Positions 44,817 to 53,900 of a stretch of 64,000 nt of DNA are shown piece by piece. Where the stretch lies: the NCBI GenBank assembly GCA_019359355.1, contig JAHHHM010000029.1, forward strand, positions 1-64,000. The letters are read 5' to 3'. The translations under genes were made by a program, and so were the position numbers. This stretch comes from Microcoleus vaginatus WJT46-NPBG5 (lineage in GTDB: Bacteria; Cyanobacteriota; Cyanobacteriia; Cyanobacteriales; Oscillatoriaceae). The notes below the pieces were generated by a model that saw nothing but the letters and a program-made list of their open reading frames with translations, was not told where the DNA came from and made no database searches. Positions within the stretch are counted from its first letter, which is position 1, and each line of letters begins with the position of its first letter.

Positions 44817-46373
44817 ATGACACAATCAGGGGGCAAAGTCTATCTAGTAGGTGCAGGACCGGCAGGTGCGTCCTACCTCACCGTGCGAGCGCAACAATTG
44901 CTCGCTCAAGCAGAAGTATTAATTTATGACGCACTTGTAGATGAGCAATTGCTGCAATTAGTGCCGGCAAGCGCCACCCTATTTGATGTCGGCAAACGCG
45001 GCGGAAAACCCAGCACCCCGCAAGCAGAAATTGACTGGTTACTCGTGGAACAATGCCGGCAAGGAAAACAAGTTGTGCGGCTTAAAAGCGGTGATCCGTT
45101 TATTTTTGGCCGCTGCACCTCAGAGATCCAAGCACTAATAGAAACGGACTGTTCCTTTGAAGTCGTCCCCGGACTTTCTTCCGCCCTAGCCGCACCTTTA
45201 CTAGCAGGAATTCCCCTCACTGATCCAGTTTTAAGCCGCTGTTTTGCTGTCTTAAGTGCCCACGAACCGGCTGAATTAGACTGGCAAACCCTCACAGGTA
45301 TAGAAACTCTAGTAATTTTAATGGGAGGACGCCAGCTTAGCGAAATTATTTACCAACTTCAGCGGCATGGGAAACCTCAGCAAACCCCCATTGCCATTAT
45401 CCGCTGGGCCGGCCATCTGCAACAACAAATTTGGGCCGGCACCTTAGCCGATATTCTTGAGCAAACAGCCGGTAAATCTTTAGCGCCGGCAGTTATTGTC
45501 ATTGGCGAAGTTGTTCGCCTCCGGCAGTTTTTGCAATTACCTGATACGGAAAACCGGCAACAGAAAACTCATTTTAACTCGCAACAGCCGTTAAACAATA
45601 AAACCATTTTAGTCACCCGATCTGCCGGCCAGTCAAGCGAAGTGTGTGAAAGCTTGCAACAAGTCGGCGCACACGTTATCGAAATGCCAGCTATCGAAAT
45701 TGGCCCCCCTTCCAGTTGGGAAGCTTTAGATCACGCCATCTCGAACTTAAAGGAATTTGACTGGTTAATTCTTACCTCCACCAACGGCGTAGATTACTTT
45801 TTCGAGCGATTAATTGCTCTAAAAAAAGATATCCGAGATTTAGCCGGGATTAAAATTGCTGTTGTTGGAGAAAAAACAGCAGCCAGTCTGAAACAACGCT
45901 ATTTGCAGCCTGATTTTATTCCGCCAAACTTTGTTGCCGATGCGCTAGTTGATTATTTCCCGGAAAGCGTCGAAGGCAAAAAAATTCTATTTCCCAGGGT
46001 GGAAAGCGGCGGGCGAGAAGTGCTCGTCAAAGCATTCACCGGCAAAGGTGCAAATGTAGTCGAAGTCGCCGCTTATGAGTCACGCTGTCCCGCCGTAATT
46101 GCCCCCGATGCTTGGGAAGCGCTGCAACAACATTCAGTGGATGTCATTACCTTTGCTAGCTCAAAAACGGTAAAATATTTTTACCAACTTTTAGAACAAG
46201 CCGGTGTAGAAACCCACGGAATTACTTATTTATTGGGAGACGTTTGTATTGCGTCAATCGGGCCGCAAACTTCTAAAACCTGTAGAGAACTTCTAGGGCG
46301 CGTTGATATTGAAGCTCAAGAATACACACTAGAAGGACTGTGTCAAGCCATCATAGAAGCGCAAAAAAACTGA
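44817..46373 (+). CDS. cobA: CobA-HemD fusion: uroporphyrinogen-III C-methyltransferase and uroporphyrinogen-III synthase
   Basis: A 518-residue bifunctional enzyme of tetrapyrrole synthesis. The SUMT part (about 1-250) has VYLVGAGPAGASYLT and VVRLKSGDPFIFGR and makes precorrin-2 with SAM. The C-terminal part (about 270-515) is a HemD-type synthase (TILVTRSAG, TSTNGVDYFF, FASSKTVKYFY). Fusion channels the unstable uroporphyrinogen III to siroheme or cobalamin. ATG 44817 fits the SUMT start; a TTG at 44754 and an ATG at 44778 would add non-homologous residues. cobQ is 38 kb away in the same pathway. Confidence 0.95.
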   Translation: MTQSGGKVYLVGAGPAGASYLTVRAQQLLAQAEVLIYDALVDEQLLQLVPASATLFDVGKRGGKPSTPQAEIDWLLVEQCRQGKQVVRLKSGDPFIFGRCTSEIQALIETDCSFEVVPGLSSALAAPLLAGIPLTDPVLSRCFAVLSAHEPAELDWQTLTGIETLVILMGGRQLSEIIYQLQRHGKPQQTPIAIIRWAGHLQQQIWAGTLADILEQTAGKSLAPAVIVIGEVVRLRQFLQLPDTENRQQKTHFNSQQPLNNKTILVTRSAGQSSEVCESLQQVGAHVIEMPAIEIGPPSSWEALDHAISNLKEFDWLILTSTNGVDYFFERLIALKKDIRDLAGIKIAVVGEKTAASLKQRYLQPDFIPPNFVADALVDYFPESVEGKKILFPRVESGGREVLVKAFTGKGANVVEVAAYESRCPAVIAPDAWEALQQHSVDVITFASSKTVKYFYQLLEQAGVETHGITYLLGDVCIASIGPQTSKTCRELLGRVDIEAQEYTLEGLCQAIIEAQKN

Positions 46374-46858
46374 ACTGATGGAAATGATGCCGGCAGAAAA
46401 ACCCACAACACTTTTACGCCCAACCCATTAAACCGCTTGTCAAAAGACTAAACCACCAACCCTTAACCTATCTGTGTGCATCTGTGGTTAAAAATTCCAA
46501 AATCCCTCTTAAATCTTACCTGAATAGCAGCCGGCTCAAATGTAAAACCTAAGAACCCAAAAGCGTGAATGTGTATTTCCAACCATCACCCCGGTTTCAT
46601 TTTTTTATTTACGGTTGAGATAAATCGATTCCATCAGGGAAAACTAGAAAAATCACAGAAACAAAATCCCTGCCGGCACACCTCTTTTTTAAAGCCGGTG
46701 ATTTAGCGCTCTTATGGATGAGTGAGGAAAAGGCCCCCACGCAGTCTCAGAGGACGCTAAAAACGATGCCGGCGGGAATGTCTTTGATAGACAATATCCT
46801 AGAACCCGTATTAACTACCCTTACCCGATAAAAGCAACAATCGCTTATCAGATATGCT
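46374..46858. other. Intergenic region with dispersed repeat
   Basis: About 485 bases. At about 46484-46500 it contains ATCTGTGGTTAAAAATT, shared with the terminator hairpin at 15704-15747. No open frame or RNA gene is supported; the promoter of the TPR gene probably lies near the end. Confidence 0.45.
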
Positions 46859-48010
46859 ATGCCGCAACACATGAAAGGGGAATTTTCCCGGTTTAATACA
46901 TTTTTCTATTGGCTGGCAGGAATGGCTGTCGTTGCCGGCACACTTGCCCTAACGCCGCCGGCAGCAGCGATCAGTCAGCCGACACCCGCTGCAACGCCAA
47001 CTGTGCCGAACCCAGCGGAAACACCCGCCACTCCCAGCATCAATCCTAACTATGATCGAGGCATTGAACTGCTGAAGCGAGGAAATTATAAGGCAGCAAT
47101 TAAAGCCTTTACCCAAGCCTTGCGGGCAAATCCGAATGATGCCGGCGCATACTACCAACGGGCAAATAGCTACTACGCCCTCAAAAACTACAAAGCCGCA
47201 ATTGCTGATTATACTGAAACGCTTAAAAGAAATTTCAACGAAGCAGATGTCTATCAAAGGCGCGGCAACGCCCAATACGCCCTCAAAGACTATCAGGCGG
47301 CAATTGCAGATTATACTGCGGCGATCAAAACAGATCCCAAGGAAGCTGATACTTACCAGCGCAGAGGAAACGCCTACTACGCCCTAAAAAATTATCAGGC
47401 TGCCCTCGCAGACTACAGTGCAGCGATTGAGCGTAACCCGGAAAAAGCCGAAACTTACCAGCGCCGGGGCAATGCATACTACGCCCTACAAGACTACAAA
47501 ACAGCCATTATTGATTACAGCGAGGTTATTAAAAGAAATCCCGAAGAAATGGGGGCTTACCAACAGCGAGGTAATGCTTACTACGCCCTCGCAGACTACA
47601 AAGCCGCACTCGCTGATTATACCGAGGTGATTGGGCGAAATCCCAAGGAAGCCGCCGCTTACCGCCAGCGAGGACACGCCCGTTATGCTACCAAGGATTA
47701 TCAAGGCGCAATTGGGGATTTTTCTAAAGCAATCCAGAATAACTCCAACGATGCCGGTGCTTATATGGGGCGAAGTGTCGCCCGCTTTGTGATTGCAGAC
47801 TACGAAGGAACGATTGTAGATTGTACCAAAGCGATTCAGATAGAAGCGAATAATCCGGATGCTTACTATTACAGGGGTATGGCGCACAGCAAGTTAGGGA
47901 AAAATTCGACAGCGATTGAGGATCTGCGGAAAGCTGCAGATATCTACAAACAACAAGGCAATAGGGATGCTTACCAAAGGGCACAGGCTCAAATTCAAAA
48001 GCTGCAATAG
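46859..48010 (+). CDS. Exported TPR repeat protein
   Basis: A 383-residue protein with a signal peptide (hydrophobic run FFYWLAGMAVVAGTLALT, then a Pro/Ala-rich linker) and about nine TPR units of 34 residues. Each has a version of AYYQRANSYYALKNYKAAIADYTE. TPRs bind protein partners; the signal peptide puts the scaffold outside the cytoplasm, perhaps in the periplasm or thylakoid lumen. Near-identical DNA between repeats suggests recent repeat duplication. A second, related gene follows at 48393. Confidence 0.85.
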   Translation: MPQHMKGEFSRFNTFFYWLAGMAVVAGTLALTPPAAAISQPTPAATPTVPNPAETPATPSINPNYDRGIELLKRGNYKAAIKAFTQALRANPNDAGAYYQRANSYYALKNYKAAIADYTETLKRNFNEADVYQRRGNAQYALKDYQAAIADYTAAIKTDPKEADTYQRRGNAYYALKNYQAALADYSAAIERNPEKAETYQRRGNAYYALQDYKTAIIDYSEVIKRNPEEMGAYQQRGNAYYALADYKAALADYTEVIGRNPKEAAAYRQRGHARYATKDYQGAIGDFSKAIQNNSNDAGAYMGRSVARFVIADYEGTIVDCTKAIQIEANNPDAYYYRGMAHSKLGKNSTAIEDLRKAADIYKQQGNRDAYQRAQAQIQKLQ

Positions 48011-48392
48011 TAGCGAGTGAAAAAGAGGAGACATTGCTGGAGTGTCTAGCGGTTTTCAGATACCGAAGGTATCGGCAAACTGTAGGGGCGGGTTGAGGAA
48101 AAAAGAGCTGTTTTTAAAGGAACAAACTCTCTATCAAACCCGCTCATACTATAGCAATCCTATTTGAGTAAAAATATAGAGTGCTGGCATCTTGAGAGCG
48201 ACAAAATGCACACGCTAAGCGAACGCATTTCCGGAAAATCTCATGAAGAATTTGAAATTGCTAGAGAGGGGGGTTTTGTTAAATTACAAACCGCTATACC
48301 AGACATTTCTTTTTGGGTAGATGTTTTGTTACGAGTCGCTCAAAACGTTTGAAACCTGATTATTTAACTTTCAAAAAATATACTGATTTCTT
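48011..48392. other. Intergenic region with MITE-like inverted arms
   Basis: About 380 bases. It contains a 6-bp hairpin GATACC-GAA-GGTATC (48059-48073). It also has arms GCGGGTT (48088-48094) and AACCCGC (48137-48143), next to TGTAGGGGCGG, a sequence common in cyanobacterial miniature repeats. A frame from ATG 48206 to 48352 (48 residues, FVKLQTAIPDISFWVDVLLR) may be a small gene, but evidence is weak. Confidence 0.4.
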
Positions 48393-49559
48393 ATGATCTT
48401 TTATCAGTCGCGAACCCTAGAAATGCTTCCAAAGATCGCTAAAATTCATCGAAAATGGTACTGGCTGAGTGCCGGTATTACAGCAGGATTCGTTCTGGCG
48501 CTCATACCACCGGCACCCAGCTTGGCTCAGTCAAATAGTGTTTTTTTGGCTCAGATCGGCAGTTCCAGCGAAGCAAGAATTTACAACGAGCGGGGGGTGA
48601 GTCGCTATCAGCAGGGAAATTATCAAGCAGCGATTGAGGACTTTACCCAAGCAATCGAGATGAATCCCAATTTGGCGGAAGTATATGTTAACCGGGGAGT
48701 CACCCGCCGGCAAGTGGGCGATCTCATCGGCTCGATTGCGGATTACACGAAAGCGATTCAGCTTCAACCCAACTTTGCCGGCACCTATTATAACCGGGGA
48801 AATGTCCGCGCTCAGGTGGGAGACTATGAGGGCGCGATTGAGGATTATAATCGGGCAGTGCAACTCAATTCAGAACTCGCTGAAGCTTTCTACGGCAGGG
48901 GTGTGGCGCATCGCCGGCTGGGAAACAATGAAGGGGCGATTGCAGATTATAGTAAAGCGATTCAGCTACAGCCGAATAACGCCCTTGCTTACCAAAACCG
49001 GGCAGTTGTTCGCGCTTTGCAAGGAGATCATCAGGCGGCGTTGACAGATTACACCCAAGCAATTCAGATTAATCCCAGTGATGCCGGTGCTTACATTAGT
49101 CGGGGACGTTCTCGTTTTGCCTTGGGAGACAAGCAAGGCGCGATTGCCGATTATGACCAAGCATTGCAGCAAAATCGCAATTACTCTTTGGCTTGGTTCC
49201 ACCGGGGCAATACTTTTATGGATTTGGGAGATTATGAAAACGCACTTTCTTCCTATAATCTTGCGATTCAAGCCGATAGTAATTGGGGAAATACTAGCCT
49301 TGCGGATGTGTACACTAACCGAGGAAATGCTCGCTCTAAACTCGGCAATTTTCAGGCAGCAATTGAAGATTACAATCAAGCAATCAAGATGAATTTCGAT
49401 GATGCCGGTGCTTATTACAGCCGAGGAATGGCAAGATTTGCTTTGAAAGATCAGCAAAGGGCACGTCAGGATTTAAGCAAAGCCGCAGAACTTTATCAGA
49501 AACTTGGCAATCCTGAAAAATACCAAGAGGTTGTAGATGCCATCAAAACTATCCAATAA
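48393..49559 (+). CDS. Exported TPR repeat protein, paralogue of the previous TPR gene
   Basis: A 388-residue protein with a signal peptide (WYWLSAGITAGFVLALIPPAPSLAQ near 25-48) and about nine TPR units (YYNRGNVRAQVGDYEGAIEDYN type). It shares design and composition with the gene at 46859, so the two probably arose by duplication. The last 23 bases overlap the coaE start. No catalytic domain is visible. Partners unknown. Confidence 0.85.
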   Translation: MIFYQSRTLEMLPKIAKIHRKWYWLSAGITAGFVLALIPPAPSLAQSNSVFLAQIGSSSEARIYNERGVSRYQQGNYQAAIEDFTQAIEMNPNLAEVYVNRGVTRRQVGDLIGSIADYTKAIQLQPNFAGTYYNRGNVRAQVGDYEGAIEDYNRAVQLNSELAEAFYGRGVAHRRLGNNEGAIADYSKAIQLQPNNALAYQNRAVVRALQGDHQAALTDYTQAIQINPSDAGAYISRGRSRFALGDKQGAIADYDQALQQNRNYSLAWFHRGNTFMDLGDYENALSSYNLAIQADSNWGNTSLADVYTNRGNARSKLGNFQAAIEDYNQAIKMNFDDAGAYYSRGMARFALKDQQRARQDLSKAAELYQKLGNPEKYQEVVDAIKTIQ

Positions 49560-50256
49560 TTTCCCTAGTGAAGGTGTGCCCGCAAATTCTGAGCCGGTTA
49601 CAACTCAGGATTCAAAACTTAAAATTCAGGACTTAGAAATCGCGCACAAGCGGATCATCGGTCTCACCGGCGGCATTAGCACCGGCAAAACAACCGTTTC
49701 TAACTATCTTGCCAATACCCACAAATTGCCGACATTTGATGCTGATATCTATGCGCGTGAAGCGGTTAATTTAGGCTCTCCTATTTTGAGAGAAATTAGC
49801 AAACGTTACGGTGCAGATATTTTACTATCTGATGGCAATCTCGACCGCAAAAAACTTGGCCAAATTATCTTTAATAACCCTAATGAGCGCCACTGGTTAG
49901 AGGCACAAATTCATCCTTATGTGCGTGAGCGCTTAATTCACTCATCTAAAAGGGATATTTGTCAAGGGGAAAATTCAAAAAATCCTATTGTTTTGGTTGT
50001 GCCTTTACTGTTTGAATCGAATATGACAGATTTAGTCACAGAAATTTGGGTGGTTTCCTGCGCGCCGGCATATCAGCTAGAGCGATTAATGCAACGAGAT
50101 CACTTAACTTTAGAACAAGCGCAAGCCCGAATTAATAGTCAAATGCCGATTGAGGAAAAATGCGCTCGCGCTGATGTCGTTTTAGATAATTCATCCACTC
50201 TGAAAAACTTGTTAAAACAGGTGGATATGGCTTTAACCCGGCAACCTTTATCCTAA
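49537..50256 (+). CDS. coaE: Dephospho-CoA kinase
   Basis: Phosphorylates the 3'-OH of dephospho-CoA, the last step of CoA synthesis. The P-loop GLTGGISTGKTT is at about 42-53 and FDADIYAREAV carries the catalytic Asp. The lid region and C-terminal EKCARADVVLDN are normal. The 239 residues include an unusual N-terminal extension of about 40 residues, partly encoded by a repeat-like stretch (GATTCAAAACTTAAAATTC). It overlaps the TPR gene by 23 bp, so coupled translation is likely. A later start is possible but no other ATG precedes the P-loop. Confidence 0.93.
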   Translation: MPSKLSNNFPSEGVPANSEPVTTQDSKLKIQDLEIAHKRIIGLTGGISTGKTTVSNYLANTHKLPTFDADIYAREAVNLGSPILREISKRYGADILLSDGNLDRKKLGQIIFNNPNERHWLEAQIHPYVRERLIHSSKRDICQGENSKNPIVLVVPLLFESNMTDLVTEIWVVSCAPAYQLERLMQRDHLTLEQAQARINSQMPIEEKCARADVVLDNSSTLKNLLKQVDMALTRQPLS

Positions 50257-50284
50257 CAATCACACTCTGCTATTTCTAAAAATT

Positions 50285-52579
50285 TTAACTAATTCGTGGC
50301 TTAAAATTCCGCAAACGCAAGGCATTTGTTACAACGGAAACCGAACTAAACGCCATTGCTGCACCGGCAAGGATTGGATTGAGTAACCAACCTGTGAATG
50401 GATAAAGCACACCGGCAGCAATGGGAATTCCTGCCGTATTATAAACAAAGGCAAAAAACAAATTTTGTCGAATATTCGTCATTGTGGCGCGGCTTAACTG
50501 AATCGCTGTAACAATGCCGGCTAAATCGCCAGAAATTAAAGTAATATCACTGGCTGCAATTGCCACATCAGTCCCCGTACCAATCGCAATTCCCACATCA
50601 GCTTGCGCTAAAGCCGGCGCATCATTAATCCCATCTCCCACCATCGCCACAATGCGATTTTCAGCCCCCTGCTTTTCCATCTGAAGAGATTTAATAATTT
50701 CTGCTTTTCGATCCGGGCGTACTTCCGCAAAAACGCGACTGATGCCCACTTCTTGTGCAATTGCTTCCGCTGTCTGCCGGTTGTCGCCAGTGAGCATCAC
50801 AACTTCTAAATTCATATTTTTTAGTGCTTTCACAGCGGCAGCAGAAGAGGGTTTGAGGGCATCTGCAATTCCCACTAATCCCTCAATTTTCCCGTCTATG
50901 GCAATCCAAGCTGTGGTTTTACCGGCAGCTTCCCATTTATCTTGATGAATTTGTAATTTTTGCGTCTCAATTCCTAAATCATTCATCCAGCGAGAAGTGC
51001 CAATTTGTACACATTGCCCTGCAACAAAACCTTGTACACCGGCACCGGCAATTGCCTCAAATTTCTCCGCCTCTGGTAAGGGAAACTCTACTCCTTGAGA
51101 CTTGGCATATTGAACAATTGCCTCTGCTAGGGGATGCTCAGAATTTCGCTCAACTGCGGCTGCCAACTGCAAAAGTTTAATTTCGTTGCCATTGGCTGTC
51201 CCTTGAACCGTCACATAATCTGTAACTGTTGGTTTTCCTTCAGTTAGAGTGCCGGTTTTATCTAACACAATAATTTGAATTTTATGGGCAAGTTCTAAAC
51301 TTTCCGCATCTTGAATTAAAATGCCATTTTCTGCACCTTTGCCGGTTCCCACCATCACAGATGTGGGAGTTGCCAAACCTAGCGCACAAGGACAGGCGAT
51401 AATTAACACACCCACCGTTGCACTGACGGTCATTTTTAAGTCAGCAGTGGCACTGATCCACACCACAAATGTTAAAAGCGCGACAACCATCACTGCCGGC
51501 ACAAACACCCCCGTTACCCGATCTGCCAAGTGTTGTACCGGCGCTTTCGATCCTTGCGCTTGTTGTACCATCTGCACAATTTGAGCCAGAAATGTATCTT
51601 TTCCAACTCGCGTTGCTTTGAATTTAAAACTGCCGGTTTTGTTAATGGTGCCCCCAATAACTTCATCGGAAGATTGCTTTTTCACCGGCATACTTTCTCC
51701 CGTCACCATCGCCTCATCCACCATCGAGTTGCCCTCGATGACTTCGCCATCCACCGGAATTTTCTCGCCGGGACGCACTAAAATAACCTCACCCAACGTA
51801 ACGGCGGCAACGGGAATATCCATCTCTTTTCCCTCACGAATCACTCGCGCTGTCTTCGCCTGCAAACCCATTAGTTTTTGCATCGCTTGCGAGGTTTGAG
51901 ATTTCGCCCGACTTTCTAGCAGCCGGCCTAACAAAATCATGGTAATAATGACGGTGACGCAATCATAGTAAAGATCGCCGCATGACAATGCCGGCACACT
52001 GCCATTGATCATCGGCTTAACAAAAAATTGCGGAAAAAACGTGGCAAACACTGAGTATAAAAACGCTGCGCCGGTGCCGGTAGCGATCAGGGTGTTCATA
52101 TCCGCAGCCCCACTTCTGACAGCTTTCCAGCCCCGTTGAAAGAAAATTTGACCGCAAAAGACCATCACCGGCGTTGCCAGCATAAGGCCACTCCAAGGGC
52201 TGTGCAGCCATGCCGGCACGGGCAGCGGCCACTTTGTGAGTAACTGCACCGTGGCTGCCGTTAGCATGAAACTGATGATGCCGGCGATCACGACTTGGCG
52301 CAACAGATCCGCTTGTTCGGCTTGACGTTCTTCCCGTTCCGCATCCAGAGTTTCGCCGCTGATTTCCTGAACCGGCTGCACGCCATATCCCGCATCTGTC
52401 ACGGCTTGCTGAATTTGCTCTAAATTTGTTTGGGTGGGATTGTATTGGACGGTGGCTTGTTCAGCACCAAAGCTGACATTGCATTCAGCAACGCCACTAA
52501 CCGAGTGGATGACTCGCTCGATTCTGCCGGCGCAAGCCGCACAACCCATGCCTTTGACTTTCAGATAGAGCGTTTCCAT
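50285..52579 (-). CDS. Copper-transporting P1B-type ATPase
   Basis: A 764-residue membrane pump with one N-terminal heavy-metal domain (GMGCAACAG, Cys13/Cys16), eight transmembrane helices, the CPC ion motif in IIACPCALG, phosphorylation site Asp440 in DKTGTLTEG, and the [10 protein letters not shown] hinge. It matches the cyanobacterial CtaA/PacS pair that moves copper into the cytosol or thylakoid for plastocyanin and cytochrome oxidase. Which one it is cannot be decided here. No copper chaperone or regulator lies next to it. Confidence 0.95.
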   Translation of the reverse strand: METLYLKVKGMGCAACAGRIERVIHSVSGVAECNVSFGAEQATVQYNPTQTNLEQIQQAVTDAGYGVQPVQEISGETLDAEREERQAEQADLLRQVVIAGIISFMLTAATVQLLTKWPLPVPAWLHSPWSGLMLATPVMVFCGQIFFQRGWKAVRSGAADMNTLIATGTGAAFLYSVFATFFPQFFVKPMINGSVPALSCGDLYYDCVTVIITMILLGRLLESRAKSQTSQAMQKLMGLQAKTARVIREGKEMDIPVAAVTLGEVILVRPGEKIPVDGEVIEGNSMVDEAMVTGESMPVKKQSSDEVIGGTINKTGSFKFKATRVGKDTFLAQIVQMVQQAQGSKAPVQHLADRVTGVFVPAVMVVALLTFVVWISATADLKMTVSATVGVLIIACPCALGLATPTSVMVGTGKGAENGILIQDAESLELAHKIQIIVLDKTGTLTEGKPTVTDYVTVQGTANGNEIKLLQLAAAVERNSEHPLAEAIVQYAKSQGVEFPLPEAEKFEAIAGAGVQGFVAGQCVQIGTSRWMNDLGIETQKLQIHQDKWEAAGKTTAWIAIDGKIEGLVGIADALKPSSAAAVKALKNMNLEVVMLTGDNRQTAEAIAQEVGISRVFAEVRPDRKAEIIKSLQMEKQGAENRIVAMVGDGINDAPALAQADVGIAIGTGTDVAIAASDITLISGDLAGIVTAIQLSRATMTNIRQNLFFAFVYNTAGIPIAAGVLYPFTGWLLNPILAGAAMAFSSVSVVTNALRLRNFKPRIS

Positions 52580-52828
52580 TGTTGAAACTTTCCAGAAGGG
52601 GGTTTGGTTGCCGGGATTTGGGCATTATGAGACCAGAAGTTCCTCATCCCGGCAGTGTGTGGGTGATGCTCAATAATTTAACTAAATCTATGTGCCGGCT
52701 GGTTGCCTAAATGGCAACTTGTTGAGTTTTTTAAGCCTGCTGGAGAGGTGCCGGTATTGGCAGGATTACCACGCTTTCAGAACAGAGATAAAATAAAGCC
52801 GGTGAAGCTCAAATCTCAACTCGCCCAA

Positions 52829-53353
52829 TTACTTAGCTGCTGTCACTTCGATTTCAACCAACCATCCAGGCTGCACTAATTGGGTCACTTGTGTGCGCGT
52901 TCGTACGGGTATTTCAGGCTGTTGGCTATTGCCGAAAAACTCAGCGTAAGCTTCCTGAAACGCGCCGAAATCGGCTTTTCCGTTGAGTGCGGGATCGCCT
53001 ACCAAGTATCCATGTACCTTGATCACGTCACCCATCGAGTATCCGCGCTTCTGAAGAATTGATTGAATGTTGGTGAGAATATTTCTGGTCTGAGTTTTCG
53101 TGTCTCCATAGGCTTGAGGCGTATTCGGATCGGCAGTTTGATTAATCGTCGGCGGCACCATACCGCTTAGAAAGAGCAAACTTTTGTTACCAGGAACCGC
53201 AACAGATTCTAAAAATTGATTGATATAAGGTGAGCTGGGGTCAAGCCGGTAACGTACAATTTCCGCTGCATCGACTCGCCACACGAAAGCCAGCAATGTT
53301 GCCACAATTCCGATCACTAGCAGAATCGGCTTCACTCGGCTAATACTTTTCAT
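52829..53353 (-). CDS. RidA/YjgF-family protein with N-terminal export signal
   Basis: A 174-residue protein with a signal anchor or signal peptide (KPILLVIGIVATLLAFVWRVDAA) followed by a RidA fold: LFLSGMVPP, KTQTRNILTNIQSIL, and the active-site PVRTRTQVTQL with the conserved Arg and a Glu in VEIEVTAA. Cytosolic RidA deaminates reactive enamines. An extra leader would place this one outside the cytoplasm, where that role is unclear. The intervening KVHGYLVGDPALN region is longer than in standard RidA. Confidence 0.85.
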   Translation of the reverse strand: MKSISRVKPILLVIGIVATLLAFVWRVDAAEIVRYRLDPSSPYINQFLESVAVPGNKSLLFLSGMVPPTINQTADPNTPQAYGDTKTQTRNILTNIQSILQKRGYSMGDVIKVHGYLVGDPALNGKADFGAFQEAYAEFFGNSQQPEIPVRTRTQVTQLVQPGWLVEIEVTAAK

Positions 53354-53900
53354 TTGATCAACTCCTTGTGAGTTTAAATCATGATACCGATCAGTTTGCC
53401 CCTAAACTGCTAGCGGCTAACGTTAAGAATTCTTTCCAATTTGAGAAGGGCAGAATAGCAATCGGGCTGAGAAACGGGTTTTTAGAATTTAGCCTTTTTT
53501 TTAAACTATTTTTTATGAGCCAGGTTTTAATGAGTAAAGATTCGACTCACAGAATTTAGGTAACCATTTGAGGCTAAAAAGGCCATCTGTTTGCGCTCTG
53601 TCCACACTGAGGCTTAAAATCATTGGCTGATTTGTAAATAAGAGAGATTTTTTTGTTATGATGGAAAATTAATAAATTTGCTTTTTTCTAAGCTCTCAAT
53701 TTCTAAACTCACTGGCTTAATCGGCCATTCTAAGAGGGACTCTAAAATCCACAGTTTTGCAGCCGGTGCTTGCGCTAGCTCTGTTGTACCTGTAAATACC
53801 TTAGACTTTCCCCTAATGATTACTACACCGCACTTGAGCCTTTGAGCAGAGTGACGGGGAAAAATAAAACTATTCACTGTCATGTGCGAATTAACGAGCT
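53354..53900. other. Intergenic region, possible small gene
   Basis: About 550 bases. A minus-strand ATG frame at 53656-53883 (75 residues, MTVNSFIFPRHSAQRLKCGV) has the best coding look but no homologue that I recognise. The plus frame at 53368-53559 starts with GTG and looks spurious. Confidence 0.35.
53656..53883 (-). CDS. Possible small hypothetical protein
   Basis: 75 residues with an ATG start and no rare composition, but no domain or recognisable relative. It is divergent from the hybrid histidine kinase, 17 bp from its start. It may be a chance frame. Confidence 0.25.
   Translation of the reverse strand: MTVNSFIFPRHSAQRLKCGVVIIRGKSKVFTGTTELAQAPAAKLWILESLLEWPIKPVSLEIESLEKSKFINFPS

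Noticed and set aside
48164-48352. Possible 62-codon gene from a TTG
   Set aside because: Starts with a rare codon and has no recognisable domain; kept only as a note in the intergenic entry.
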